From: Paenibacillus pinistramenti | GTDB lineage: Bacteria; Bacillota; Bacilli; Paenibacillales; Paenibacillaceae | DNA length: 64,000 nucleotides | Assembly: GCF_005869875.1 (NCBI RefSeq) | Contig: NZ_VAWG01000001.1 | Coordinates: 586,851 to 650,850, forward strand | Direction: 5' to 3' | In this document: one piece after another, positions 8,654 to 17,247 of the stretch | Layout: each line of letters begins with the position of its first letter | Position numbering within the stretch: the stretch's first letter is position 1 | The notes under the pieces: model-generated | What the model saw: only the letters and a program-made list of their open reading frames with translations | Told to the model about the DNA's origin: nothing | Database searches by the model: none | Made by a program: the position numbers and the translations under genes

Positions 8654-8667
8654 TTTAATCGCTTTCA
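8654..8667 (-). promoter_or_regulatory. cre-like (CcpA) site upstream of the GPH transporter
   Basis: On the minus strand TGAAAGCGATTAAA differs from the cre consensus TGWAANCGNTNWCA at two or three positions and keeps the central CG. A LacI-family regulator other than CcpA could bind the same type of sequence. Confidence 0.4.
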
Positions 8668-8736
8668 ATATCTTTAGCATTGGATCCGCTTTCATTATAA
8701 AATAGCGCCTGCCGGATAGCTTTTTTATATTTAATC

Positions 8737-8753
8737 AATTAAGCGCTTTAATT
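8737..8753. promoter_or_regulatory. AT-rich palindrome with central CGC, candidate LacI-type operator
   Basis: AATTAAGCGCTTTAATT is a near-perfect palindrome located about 100 bp upstream of the transporter start, in the gap after the Gfo/Idh gene. Its function is unproven. Confidence 0.3.
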
Positions 8754-8831
8754 TAATCTATTTCCTGCTGGCAGCCCCTGCGGCCAAAGACTCGGATTAA
8801 ATTCAGCTCATTCATTTTTAACCTGATGCAA

Positions 8832-9884
8832 TTATTCAAAAGGAACTGCTTGACGGACACGGTCTGATTCAAAGGCAGCCTCCATGACTTTCATGACCCT
8901 AAGCACTTCACTGTTCTTTACTAAAATTTCTGCCTTGCCCTCCAAAGTGTCGAATACATTCCGGTAGAAATCCAGAATGCTGGCCTTCACAGCCGGCAGC
9001 TCAAGCTCCTCTATCGTTTCGTCATTTCTTGGCGCCATCGTCTTCGTCAGCCCGGCCCCGGCTGCAATCGGCTTGGCATCATTGCCTTCCCGCGTGCGCA
9101 GACGTACCAGCCTGCCGTTCATTTCCCAGTCTTCAATAACTGCTGTTCCTGCATTCCCGCACATATACCACTTGGGCAGTGTAATAAAATGGCTCGTTCC
9201 GACCTCAACAAGCGCCGTCTTCCCGCTCTCAAAGGTAAGAAGCAGTCTGAAGCCGTCGTCGACTTGTTCTCCAGTGACATAAGTGCATGTGCAGTAGACC
9301 TGCTTGACCCTTTCCCCGATCATCAGCAATAGCCTGTCGATCAAGTGCACGCCCCAATCGAGCATCATTCCGCCGCCGAACTCCGGTTCCTTCCGCCAAT
9401 CTCCAGGAATTCCGCGCGACCCTTGTACTCTTGTCTCCAGATGAAACACCTCGCCGAGCAGCCGCTCATCATAAATCTTCTTGATGGTCAGGTAATCCTC
9501 ATCCCACCGCCGGTTTTGATGAACGACGAACAGCCTGCCGTACTGGCCGGCTGCCTCCAGGATCTCTTCCAGCTCCCGGCTGTTCAGCGTAACCGGCTTC
9601 TCGCAGATGACATGCTTGCCGGCCTGCATAGCTTGAATGGCCATTTCCTTATGAAGATGATTAGGCGTCGCAATGAGAACCAGATCAGCAAGCGGGTCGT
9701 TAAGCGCTTCCATAAAACTGGAGTAGACGTTTAGACCGGCCGCTTCCGCTGCTGTCCTCTTATTTCTGTCAATATCCCAAATACCCGACACCAGATTGGC
9801 GCCCAGTCCTGTCAGCAGCCTCGCATGCTGGCTCCCCATGCCGCCGTAACCAATAATCGAAATGCCGTGCTGCCCCGCTGTCAT
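8832..9884 (-). CDS. Gfo/Idh/MocA family oxidoreductase
   Basis: A 350-residue protein; the ATG at 9882-9884 is chosen because it lies eight bases after AAGGAG, whereas the upstream in-frame GTG almost touches that site. The Rossmann motif is ISIIGYGGMGSQHA at the N-terminus, followed by HVICEKPVTLN near residue 95 and the catalytic GGGMMLDWGVHLIDRLL. It is the third member of this family within 8 kb and is only distantly like the other two. It is the first gene of a minus-strand unit with the GPH symporter behind it. An operator motif copy sits 57 bp upstream. The likely role is oxidation of an imported glycoside or sugar; substrate not determinable. Confidence 0.9.
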   Translation of the reverse strand: MTAGQHGISIIGYGGMGSQHARLLTGLGANLVSGIWDIDRNKRTAAEAAGLNVYSSFMEALNDPLADLVLIATPNHLHKEMAIQAMQAGKHVICEKPVTLNSRELEEILEAAGQYGRLFVVHQNRRWDEDYLTIKKIYDERLLGEVFHLETRVQGSRGIPGDWRKEPEFGGGMMLDWGVHLIDRLLLMIGERVKQVYCTCTYVTGEQVDDGFRLLLTFESGKTALVEVGTSHFITLPKWYMCGNAGTAVIEDWEMNGRLVRLRTREGNDAKPIAAGAGLTKTMAPRNDETIEELELPAVKASILDFYRNVFDTLEGKAEILVKNSEVLRVMKVMEAAFESDRVRQAVPFE

Positions 9885-9941
9885 CAAAATCACTCCTTTA
9901 ATAAAAACAATTAAAAACAGTCAAATCATTTACATCACTTA

Positions 9942-9961
9942 AACGGTTAACTAATGGTAAA
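9942..9961 (-). promoter_or_regulatory. Putative TetR operator upstream of the third Gfo/Idh gene
   Basis: On the minus strand TTTACCATTAGTTAACCGTT matches the shared motif in nearly every position. It is the rightmost copy found and marks the right boundary of the inferred regulon. Confidence 0.55.
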
Positions 9962-10093
9962 TTATAATACAAAAGTACCATACAGCTTAAAGCTTGGCAA
10001 GAGATAATTTGGAACGGAATTAGAGCACTGCTTCCTCCCCATGTATCTCTAATTGGAACCGCGAACCTGTCACCTGGGTCCGATTACACAAGA

Positions 10094-10117
10094 AAGCCGG
10101 CGCACATGCGCCGGCTT
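10094..10117 (-). terminator. Rho-independent terminator after the truncated repeat protein gene
   Basis: AAGCCGGCGC (10094-10103) and GCGCCGGCTT (10108-10117) form a perfect 10-bp stem with a four-base loop, 17 bases after the stop at 10135. The T tract on the minus-strand side is short. Confidence 0.65.
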
Positions 10118-10134
10118 CACCAGTCTGTTAACTC

Positions 10135-12693
10135 TTATGTGGTATGAAAGTTGAAATACTGAAGCGTTCCAACCGGATAGGAGTTCCACTCGCCTGGAAG
10201 GTTGTAAGTCGCGGAACCGGATTTAATTCCCGATTTACGGATAATGGTTCCGTTATTCGGCATGAACTGCGTTGTTCCGTTAGGGTCGCCTAATACGTCG
10301 ATCGTAACGCCGTTCTTTTTCAGGACATAGCCTGTTGTAAAGTTGGTGTTTGTTTCTAGTAACATCATCTCATCATTATAGTAGGATACAGGCACGATAT
10401 CGAAAAAGTCATAGAAGATGGAATCGATAAAGATATAAGGCATGCCTTTCCAGAACGAAAAGAGAGGCTGGCTCCACACTTTAGAAGCATGAGTTGATGA
10501 ATTGTATTGATGAATTTCAAGGGTATATCCGGCATTCTCTATAGGATTGGAAAGATCACCTACCGGATTGTAAAACAGCTGTATAGCCGTCCGGGTTTTG
10601 TCCAGGGACAGATATTGTGAAAAATATAAATCCTCAGATCCCTGAGCACTGACGCTTACCTCGAATACAGCTGAAGTCCCGTCTGCAGCGACAACCCAGT
10701 AGAGCTGGGAAGGATCACCGTTCCAGGTCCAAACCGTTCCGTTAAGCGTAGTCGGTCCAGTAAAGGTCGAATCCGGTGTACCCGAATAGACTTTAAAGGA
10801 GGTTTGACCCGGGAACAGGGTTGACAGGTCATAGGTAATCGGATCATTTACCCCTTGCTTGGTCCGCACCGGAACCAATCCATTCGCTGCAAGAGGAGCA
10901 TTCGTTACCTGAAGATCATAGGCAGCCGTGCCGCCGTTCCCGTCATCTGCTGTGATGGTTACCTTCGTGCTGCCTGCCTGGTTACCAGGAGTAAGAGTCA
11001 GCATTGATCCGCTGATGTCCGCATTTACCATTCCGCCTGATGCAGGAACTGCAGTAAACGTCAGGGCATCTCCATCATCATCGCTGAACAATTGAGACAA
11101 GTCGTAGCTTCTTGCATTTGTAACTCCTGCAGTCAGCACCTGCTCGTAAATGGAAGCAACGACCTGAGGCACCTGATTGGATGATGAGCTAGACGAACCG
11201 CCGGACGAAGGATTAGTCGGCTCAGACGGCTCAGTCGTCGGTTCTGTTGACGGTTCTGGTGACGGTTCTGGTGTTGGTTCTGGTGACGGATCAGTCGAAC
11301 CGGCTGATTGAACAGTTACCTCGAAGGAAGTCGAAGCTGTTCCCCCTCGGCCGTCCGAAGCATTCATTTCAATGGTTGTCGTTCCTGCTGTCAGAGCTTG
11401 TATCTTTAATGTTGTTCCATCAACTTCTGCTGAAGCAACCGACGAATCTGTAGAGACTGCATCGTAAGTTAACGAATCTCCGTCAGGATCCGTAAATACG
11501 GAACCCAGGTCAAGTGAATAGGACGCTTCGCCAACCGTAAGCGACTTGTCGGCAGGCTTGTTTTCCTCCGGATCTTGGTTCGTCGGAATTTCAGGCGTAA
11601 CGCTGATCTGGAAGGTTTCTGTCACTTCTCCTCCCCGGCCGTCTGCTGCTTTAACAGTTACCGATGAGCTGCCGGTGTTTAATGGGGTAAGCGTAAGCAC
11701 ATTGCCATCCATAACTGCCCGTACAACATTCGGATCAGAGTTATCCTCGACACTATAGGTTAAGACATTGTTTTCAGGATCGGAGAAGAAATGATTCAGG
11801 TACAATTCAATATCGCCTGTATCGATTTCTTTCGTCTGATCCGGAATTCCTTCGGAAGTCGGAGATTCATTGACCGTAACCACAAAGCCGGTCGTAACCT
11901 CGCCCCCCTGGCCGTCTTCTGCTTTAAGCTGAATCGTTGCAGTTCCTGAGGATACCGCATGGACGGCGGCTTGACTGCCGTTAACGGATACTGAAGCAAC
12001 GGATGAATCTGACGAATCTGCTGTAACGATTACAGGGTCGCCGTCCGGGTCACTGAATACTGAAGACAAGTCTAAGGTATAATCCGAAGCTCCTACTGTG
12101 ACCGTTTGGTCACTTGGCTCTTGGCTTACAGCTGGATTTTGATTCTGACCCGGTACAGCTGTGACTTCCATTTTAAACGACTGGTTATTACTTCCGCCCC
12201 GTCCATCAGAAGCCTTGACCGTAACTTGGGTCTGACCTGCCGCTGCCGGTGTTAATACCAATTGATCACCCGTCAGGGTAAAGGTGGCAATGGAAGGATC
12301 ATCGGCTGAAACCTCATAGGTCAGCGGATCATTTTCCGAATCTGTAAAATAGGTGCCTAAAGATAAGGCTACATCGCCGCTTCCCGCCTGTTTGCTTTGA
12401 TCAGGGATGCCTGATGAAACAGGAGCTTCGTTGACACGGACCTTGAAGCTCGTGGATGCTTTTTTCCCAAGCTGGTCGTCTGCCGTAATCATAATTGTTG
12501 AAGTACCTTTGGTGAGACCTTTAATAAACAGGTCCGTTCCGTCTACGCGGACTGAACACACCTTTGAACTCGACGACACTGCCGTATATTTGAGCTCGGA
12601 CTGCTCCGCATCTGTAAAATGGCCCTGCAGATCAACCTGCAGCTCAGCATCCCCCACCGTTACAGCTTGTTCGGTATACTTCGTCTTGAGCAC
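10135..12693 (-). CDS. Ig/cadherin-like repeat protein with C-terminal lamin-tail-like domain, N-terminally truncated (possible pseudogene)
   Basis: The open frame encodes about 852 residues but has no signal peptide, no ribosome site and an in-frame TAA just upstream (near 12713-12715). The coding sequence begins exactly where a repeat domain should begin (NTAPVLK). Five domains of about 85-90 residues follow, each with the pattern SLDLGSVFTDPDGDSLTY and a closing ASDGRGG. A Pro/Glu/Thr/Ser linker comes next (residues ~470-505), then a sixth repeat. The C-terminal ~150 residues resemble a lamin-tail domain (DLYFSQYLSLDKTRTAIQLF near its start, IIRKSGIKSGSATYNL and EWNSYPVGTLQYFNFHT at the end). 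Intact relatives are secreted cell-surface proteins. The terminator of the upstream gene lies between them, so no normal promoter is apparent. It is probably the remnant of a larger gene. Confidence 0.65.
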   Translation of the reverse strand: MLKTKYTEQAVTVGDAELQVDLQGHFTDAEQSELKYTAVSSSSKVCSVRVDGTDLFIKGLTKGTSTIMITADDQLGKKASTSFKVRVNEAPVSSGIPDQSKQAGSGDVALSLGTYFTDSENDPLTYEVSADDPSIATFTLTGDQLVLTPAAAGQTQVTVKASDGRGGSNNQSFKMEVTAVPGQNQNPAVSQEPSDQTVTVGASDYTLDLSSVFSDPDGDPVIVTADSSDSSVASVSVNGSQAAVHAVSSGTATIQLKAEDGQGGEVTTGFVVTVNESPTSEGIPDQTKEIDTGDIELYLNHFFSDPENNVLTYSVEDNSDPNVVRAVMDGNVLTLTPLNTGSSSVTVKAADGRGGEVTETFQISVTPEIPTNQDPEENKPADKSLTVGEASYSLDLGSVFTDPDGDSLTYDAVSTDSSVASAEVDGTTLKIQALTAGTTTIEMNASDGRGGTASTSFEVTVQSAGSTDPSPEPTPEPSPEPSTEPTTEPSEPTNPSSGGSSSSSSNQVPQVVASIYEQVLTAGVTNARSYDLSQLFSDDDGDALTFTAVPASGGMVNADISGSMLTLTPGNQAGSTKVTITADDGNGGTAAYDLQVTNAPLAANGLVPVRTKQGVNDPITYDLSTLFPGQTSFKVYSGTPDSTFTGPTTLNGTVWTWNGDPSQLYWVVAADGTSAVFEVSVSAQGSEDLYFSQYLSLDKTRTAIQLFYNPVGDLSNPIENAGYTLEIHQYNSSTHASKVWSQPLFSFWKGMPYIFIDSIFYDFFDIVPVSYYNDEMMLLETNTNFTTGYVLKKNGVTIDVLGDPNGTTQFMPNNGTIIRKSGIKSGSATYNLPGEWNSYPVGTLQYFNFHTT

Positions 12694-12749
12694 GGGCGCA
12701 GTGTTCGCTGTTTAGCACTTATGTAAATCCATCCTAGTAATTCTATTAA

Positions 12750-12783
12750 AAAGCAAAAACCCGTTCCTCTCCAGGAACGGGTT
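12750..12783 (-). terminator. Rho-independent terminator of the LacI-to-GHL operon
   Basis: On the minus strand AACCCGTTCC pairs with GGAACGGGTT across a five-base loop, followed by TTTGCTTTTT. It lies about 66 bases after the last gene of the 21569-12849 operon. Confidence 0.8.
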
Positions 12784-12848
12784 CGTGCTACTGCAGCTCT
12801 TTAATTTCCATTAGTTGGCTTAATCTCTAAAAGTTCCGTTTCATCCGT

Positions 12849-14582
12849 TTAATTCGTAATCTTCACATTACCAAAGACTGCTTTATTCTTGGAGTCGTCC
12901 CCCGGATTACTGAGTGCCAATCCAATGTATATCTTGTTATTCATCGGCACCTGAATGCTTCCGACCTTCTGCCAAGTCGTCCCGTTGGAGGAAATGGAGC
13001 CGGTGAAGGTATTCCCGCTCCGGGTCAGCTTCAGCCATTTTGGAGCCGTTGCCGCCGCCGTATGATCGGTCATCAGGCCGGCGGTCTCTGTGCGGTACTG
13101 GAAGGTTGCACCATTCTCGGGGGTAAGCATCATATCTACATGCTTCGCGTCATGATTCAGCGTCTCGCGGATCATGACACCGGCCTTGGCCCAGCCGTCC
13201 ATACGGGTTGTGGACTGTACCTTCACAATGATCTCTGCGTTGCCTCTCAAAGATTGATAGATATAATTCAGCTGATCGCCATGTCCCCAAATATCCGTTG
13301 AAGTGCTGCTCAATGTAAATTGCTTATTGGAAGAACTGTAAGTGACGCTCCCCGGCTGGGAACCGATATTCCGCGCCTTCCACCCGGCCGGCAGCTGGGC
13401 CGCATAGTCCTGGTCCTCCGGAGATGTCCAGTCCGGCGTCGGCCAGGTGATCCGTTCGTTGATTTTGGCCAGCTCATCTTCAGGCCATGCCCCGTAAGAG
13501 AAGAACGACAGGCGTGTCACATCCGGATAATTCTCGCGGATTCCCTGGTAAATCTCCTGATATTGATCATCAGTCCAGTCATTATCCAGCGTTGGCACCA
13601 CGGCCGCCTCACTGCCGCTGATCCGGTCGCTTGTATCCTTCAGAATGCCGTAATCCGTACTGTAGACCCAGTCGCTGTTGAAATCCCAGTCGTCAAAGTA
13701 GGCCATAGGCGCCACGAAGTCTACAGAATCCTTGAACTTGGCTGCATTCTGCCCAACCTCCGTAAATTCCGGCGGCAGAATATAGACGCCGAGCTGTACT
13801 TCCGGGTTCGAGGAATCGGTAATATCCTGGCGGATATCGCCAACATACGCCCCGATCTGTTCGGTTCTCCATTCATTCCACTGCTGGCGCTTTGCAGAAT
13901 CCTTGTCGAAATCAATGGTGAGCGGCGAGTATCCGAACTCTGCCTTATATTTGGCAACCGTATAATCGCTGACGTCCATATTGTAGTTGTCAAAGCGGAG
14001 CCAATCCAGCACAACGCCGTCCACCGCATAGTTATCAATCACTTCCTGAATAATGGAGCGCTCATACTGCTGCACATCCGGATTAATAGGATTGACGAAG
14101 TATTCGCTGCCGTTGGAGCCTGTAAACGGAGTCTGCACCCCGTCCACCAGCGCCTGCATCTGCCACTCCTTATGCTTCAGGAAAGCCTGCTGATCATGGA
14201 ACTGCGGAATCCAGGCATGAACCTTGATCCCGGCAGCATGAGCTGCCGTAACGACCTCCTGCAGGGCATCGAAATTCTCGTAGCCCTGAGCAATTGGAGC
14301 GATGTCGCTCTGGTAAAATACACTTCCGGACGGAACCTCATCATCCTCATCCTGCTTCACGTTCATGCTGATGACATCGACTCCGTAGCGTTTGGCCATC
14401 TCGACAAAATCCTGGACATCCGCCTTGTTCTTAAACTGGTTAACGGTTCTTACGATCACTTCTGTTTCAAAAGGAGAATTGGTCTCCTCCTCACCCTTGA
14501 CCGAAATGGAAGTACTTGTTACCGAGAATGCCAGCACCAAACTAAGCACCGCTATGAACCTCGCTCTCAGCGTTAATGTCAT
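12849..14582 (-). CDS. Secreted glycoside-hydrolase-like protein (GHL10 type) with C-terminal DUF1349-like domain
   Basis: A 577-residue protein with an N-terminal signal peptide (residues 1-30, hydrophobic FIAVLSLVLAFSVTSTSIS). Residues ~40-370 form a TIM-barrel of the glycosyl-hydrolase-like family 10 kind: VIVRTVNQFKNKADV, VHAWIPQFHD, YFVNPINPDVQQYERS and DGVVLDWLRFDNYNMD, followed by QLGVYILPPE and VAPMAYFDDWD. The C-terminal ~185 residues (from about 390) look like a concanavalin-fold DUF1349 module (YIYQSLRGNAEIIVKVQS, WAKAGVMIRE, WLKLTRSGNTFTGSISSNG). It is the last gene of the operon and is followed by a strong terminator. It probably degrades the extracellular polysaccharide whose fragments the ABC importer takes up; the exact substrate is unknown. 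Confidence 0.85.
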   Translation of the reverse strand: MTLTLRARFIAVLSLVLAFSVTSTSISVKGEEETNSPFETEVIVRTVNQFKNKADVQDFVEMAKRYGVDVISMNVKQDEDDEVPSGSVFYQSDIAPIAQGYENFDALQEVVTAAHAAGIKVHAWIPQFHDQQAFLKHKEWQMQALVDGVQTPFTGSNGSEYFVNPINPDVQQYERSIIQEVIDNYAVDGVVLDWLRFDNYNMDVSDYTVAKYKAEFGYSPLTIDFDKDSAKRQQWNEWRTEQIGAYVGDIRQDITDSSNPEVQLGVYILPPEFTEVGQNAAKFKDSVDFVAPMAYFDDWDFNSDWVYSTDYGILKDTSDRISGSEAAVVPTLDNDWTDDQYQEIYQGIRENYPDVTRLSFFSYGAWPEDELAKINERITWPTPDWTSPEDQDYAAQLPAGWKARNIGSQPGSVTYSSSNKQFTLSSTSTDIWGHGDQLNYIYQSLRGNAEIIVKVQSTTRMDGWAKAGVMIRETLNHDAKHVDMMLTPENGATFQYRTETAGLMTDHTAAATAPKWLKLTRSGNTFTGSISSNGTTWQKVGSIQVPMNNKIYIGLALSNPGDDSKNKAVFGNVKITN

Positions 14583-14650
14583 CTTCCCGCCTCCATTAGA
14601 ATAATTGGACTGCTATGATCATATTTTGCTATTTTAATATTTTGGCAAAA

Positions 14651-16294
14651 TTATTTCGCGTCGCCGATCTTCTTGACGTTCTCCTGCCATTTTTCGGTCC
14701 GGAACTGGAGCAGCTTCTCCAGGCCTGCTTTTTCAGCGTTATTCTTCGCTTTCTCCAGAGCCGACAGCACCCCTTCATCCGATTTGGCCTGAACCATCTG
14801 GGCGAAAGCAAGGGAATAAATATCCTGGACATTTTGCGCGATGATGCCGGTCTCCGTATCCGGAATCGGATCGGTATTGACAAACTCCGTAATGTCCAGT
14901 GCCGTCTTCCAGGTCACCGTGGACTGCGCCACCGTCTCCCAGGATTTTTGGTTGGCGGCAAGCGATTCCTCAATCTTCATCTTCGCTGTGTCAATGAAGG
15001 TGGTATTGCCCGCCCAGTTGAAGTCCTCGAACTTTCTCATCGTCTCCGAGCGGTCGTTAGCAGAAGCCGTCTTGTATTTCTCGTTCGGAATCGGGGCTCC
15101 GTCCGCATCCTCTTCGTCCCAGTACAAGCCTTTCGGACCAAAGAACAGAACCTTCTGTCCCTCCGGACCTGTGATCCAGTCAAAATAAGCGAAGATCGCC
15201 TCCGGATCCTTGGCTTTCTTCGTAATGACATTGACATTCCAGCCCAGTGTCTCAAAGCCGCTGACAAATACCTTGTTCTTGTCGAGTCCGGCTTTATGAA
15301 CCGGCCAGATGATTTCATAGCCGCTGTCCGGATTGCTTGCTGTCAGCGCGCGGTGCCCCTCGGCTCCATAAGTAGTGATGTTAGACTCGATCATGACCGC
15401 TACCCGGCCGGTGTTTACCTTTTCTTTAACCGCATCCTGGGTCTGCTGCAGCGCATCCTGCGTAATCAGCCGTTCACGGAACAGCTTATTGATGTATAGC
15501 ATCATTTCCTTGAAAGCAGGGTCGTCATAGATAGAGACAAGTTTATCGCCTTCCGGGTACCCCATCAGGGAGATGAACTTGCTGGTGGCATTCTCCCTGA
15601 AACCGCCGTACATAATTTCAAGGCCTGCCCCCTTCTCGCCGACCTCCAAAGGCACGACATCCGGATACTTCTCTTTCACTTGGAGCAAATACTGATACAG
15701 GTCATCGAAGGTTTCCAGCGCCGGTCTGCCGAGCGCGTTATAGATGTCTTTATTGACCATCCAGCCGCCGTTCCCGAATTGCCCGGAGGTATACCAATTC
15801 GGGATTTGATAGATTTTCCCGTCTTCAGACCGAAGCAGATTCAGGGTGGATTCCTTCACATATTTCTTGAAGTTCGGATACTTCTCAAAATAATCATCCA
15901 GCGCAACAAGCTGCCCTGCCTGCACGAGCCGTTCCACCGTTGATCCCCGGTCGGTGAAGATCACATCCGGCAGATCGCCGCTGACGATCATCGTGTTCAG
16001 CTTTTCCGCGGCCGCTCCTCCGGATTGAATCGGTTCAACGGTCACCTTCCGGTTCTCCTGAATCCATTTCGTCGCCTCATTGTCTCCCCAAGGCGCTGTG
16101 GTAAGCCAGTCATAGTTGCCATAGAAGCTGAAGGTTAAGGGCTTGATTCCGCCGCCGTCACCGCTGACAGCCGCAGTATCTGTTGTTCCCCCGTTAGTCT
16201 CTGAAGCGCCGGAATTCCCGCCTCCGCCGCAGGCCGTGAGAAGCAGCATCATGGAGGCCATCAGAAGCGATGCCCATTTCAAACGATTGCGCAT
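14651..16294 (-). CDS. ABC transporter extracellular solute-binding lipoprotein
   Basis: A 547-residue lipoprotein with signal peptide MRNRLKWASLLMASMMLLLT and lipobox LLTAC, followed by a Gly-rich tether. The mature part resembles family 1 solute-binding proteins of the YtcQ/LipO type, which deliver oligosaccharides to paired permeases; visible landmarks are WIQENRKVTVEP, VIFTDRGSTVERLVQAGQLV and YFDWITGPEGQKVLFFG. It lies 34 bp after the second permease gene in the same operon. No ATPase gene is present in the cluster; a shared MsmX/UgpC-type ATPase encoded elsewhere probably energises transport. Confidence 0.93.
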   Translation of the reverse strand: MRNRLKWASLLMASMMLLLTACGGGGNSGASETNGGTTDTAAVSGDGGGIKPLTFSFYGNYDWLTTAPWGDNEATKWIQENRKVTVEPIQSGGAAAEKLNTMIVSGDLPDVIFTDRGSTVERLVQAGQLVALDDYFEKYPNFKKYVKESTLNLLRSEDGKIYQIPNWYTSGQFGNGGWMVNKDIYNALGRPALETFDDLYQYLLQVKEKYPDVVPLEVGEKGAGLEIMYGGFRENATSKFISLMGYPEGDKLVSIYDDPAFKEMMLYINKLFRERLITQDALQQTQDAVKEKVNTGRVAVMIESNITTYGAEGHRALTASNPDSGYEIIWPVHKAGLDKNKVFVSGFETLGWNVNVITKKAKDPEAIFAYFDWITGPEGQKVLFFGPKGLYWDEEDADGAPIPNEKYKTASANDRSETMRKFEDFNWAGNTTFIDTAKMKIEESLAANQKSWETVAQSTVTWKTALDITEFVNTDPIPDTETGIIAQNVQDIYSLAFAQMVQAKSDEGVLSALEKAKNNAEKAGLEKLLQFRTEKWQENVKKIGDAK

Positions 16295-16328
16295 TCTTTC
16301 CCCTTCTTTCTACACAATTTGGAGACTG

Positions 16329-17219
16329 CTATTCTTTCAAGGAACCGATCAATACACCCTTAACAAAGTATTTTTGGAGAAAAGGGTACGTTAAAATAAT
16401 CGGGATCGTCGCAATCATCATGGTAGCCATGGTCAGTGATTTGGTCGTAATTGTCCGGTTCCGGTTCATATGGTCCAGGGCGATAGCATTAGAGGAGCCG
16501 ATTTCGGTCATGATGTTGGAGTTCATAATCTGCCGCAGCAGGGTCTGAATCGGAAGCAGGCCGTCCTTGGTAATATAGATCGCCCCCGTGAACCAGTCGT
16601 TCCAGTATCCCACCGCTGTAAATAATGCAATTGTGGCGAGCACCGGGCCCGAGACCGGAATGACGATTTTGAAGAAGATGCCGTAGTTGCCGCAGCCGTC
16701 GATTTTGGCCGATTCTTCCAGACCATCCGGCAGATTGGAGAAGAAGGTGCGGATGACAATCATGTTATAGACGCTGATAATGCCCGGGATAATCAGAACC
16801 CAGAAGGTGTCCAGCATTCCCAGCGAGCGGATAAGCAGATAAGTCGGGATCAGCCCTCCGCTGAAGAACATCGTGATCATGAAGAAGACCATATAATATT
16901 TTCGAAAAAGCAGGGTCTTCTTGGACATTCCATAAGCCAGCAGCGCCGTGAAAAAGACGGATAACGCCGTTCCGCTGATCGTTCTGAGGATGGTGATCCA
17001 GAAAGAATTGAGCAGGCGGTTATCCTGAAACACAATATAATAATTTTCCAGTGTAAACACTCTCGGCCACAACGTTACGCCGCCGAGCGCCGTATCGCTC
17101 CCCTGGTTAAAGGAGATGACCAGCGAGTTCCAAAACGGGTACAGCATAATGACCGCAAGCAGTGTCATCAGAATATAAATCGTTCGCTGCATGATTTTGT
17201 CGCCCAGGCTTAGTCTCAC
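16329..17219 (-). CDS. Carbohydrate ABC transporter permease (LplC/MalG type)
   Basis: A 296-residue membrane protein. The GTG at 17217-17219 is chosen because it follows AAGGAGGGGGAAA at normal spacing; the upstream frame to 17279 would overlap the preceding gene. Six hydrophobic segments are visible, beginning IYILMTLLAVIMLYPF. The permease-ATPase coupling loop appears in the C-terminal half as EESAKIDGCGNYGIFFKIVI (E-A-A-x-x-D-G type). It ends with the family's usual VLIGSLKE-like tail (consensus G.vKG). It forms the channel together with the permease encoded 28 bp upstream. Confidence 0.93.
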   Translation of the reverse strand: MRLSLGDKIMQRTIYILMTLLAVIMLYPFWNSLVISFNQGSDTALGGVTLWPRVFTLENYYIVFQDNRLLNSFWITILRTISGTALSVFFTALLAYGMSKKTLLFRKYYMVFFMITMFFSGGLIPTYLLIRSLGMLDTFWVLIIPGIISVYNMIVIRTFFSNLPDGLEESAKIDGCGNYGIFFKIVIPVSGPVLATIALFTAVGYWNDWFTGAIYITKDGLLPIQTLLRQIMNSNIMTEIGSSNAIALDHMNRNRTITTKSLTMATMMIATIPIILTYPFLQKYFVKGVLIGSLKE

Positions 17220-17247
17220 ACTTTCCCCCTCCTTCAGGTAGCAGATC

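Noticed and set aside
13320..14576. 418-codon plus-strand ORF opposite the GHL10-like gene
   Set aside because: Shadow frame; the minus-strand gene has a signal peptide, domains and a good ribosome site.
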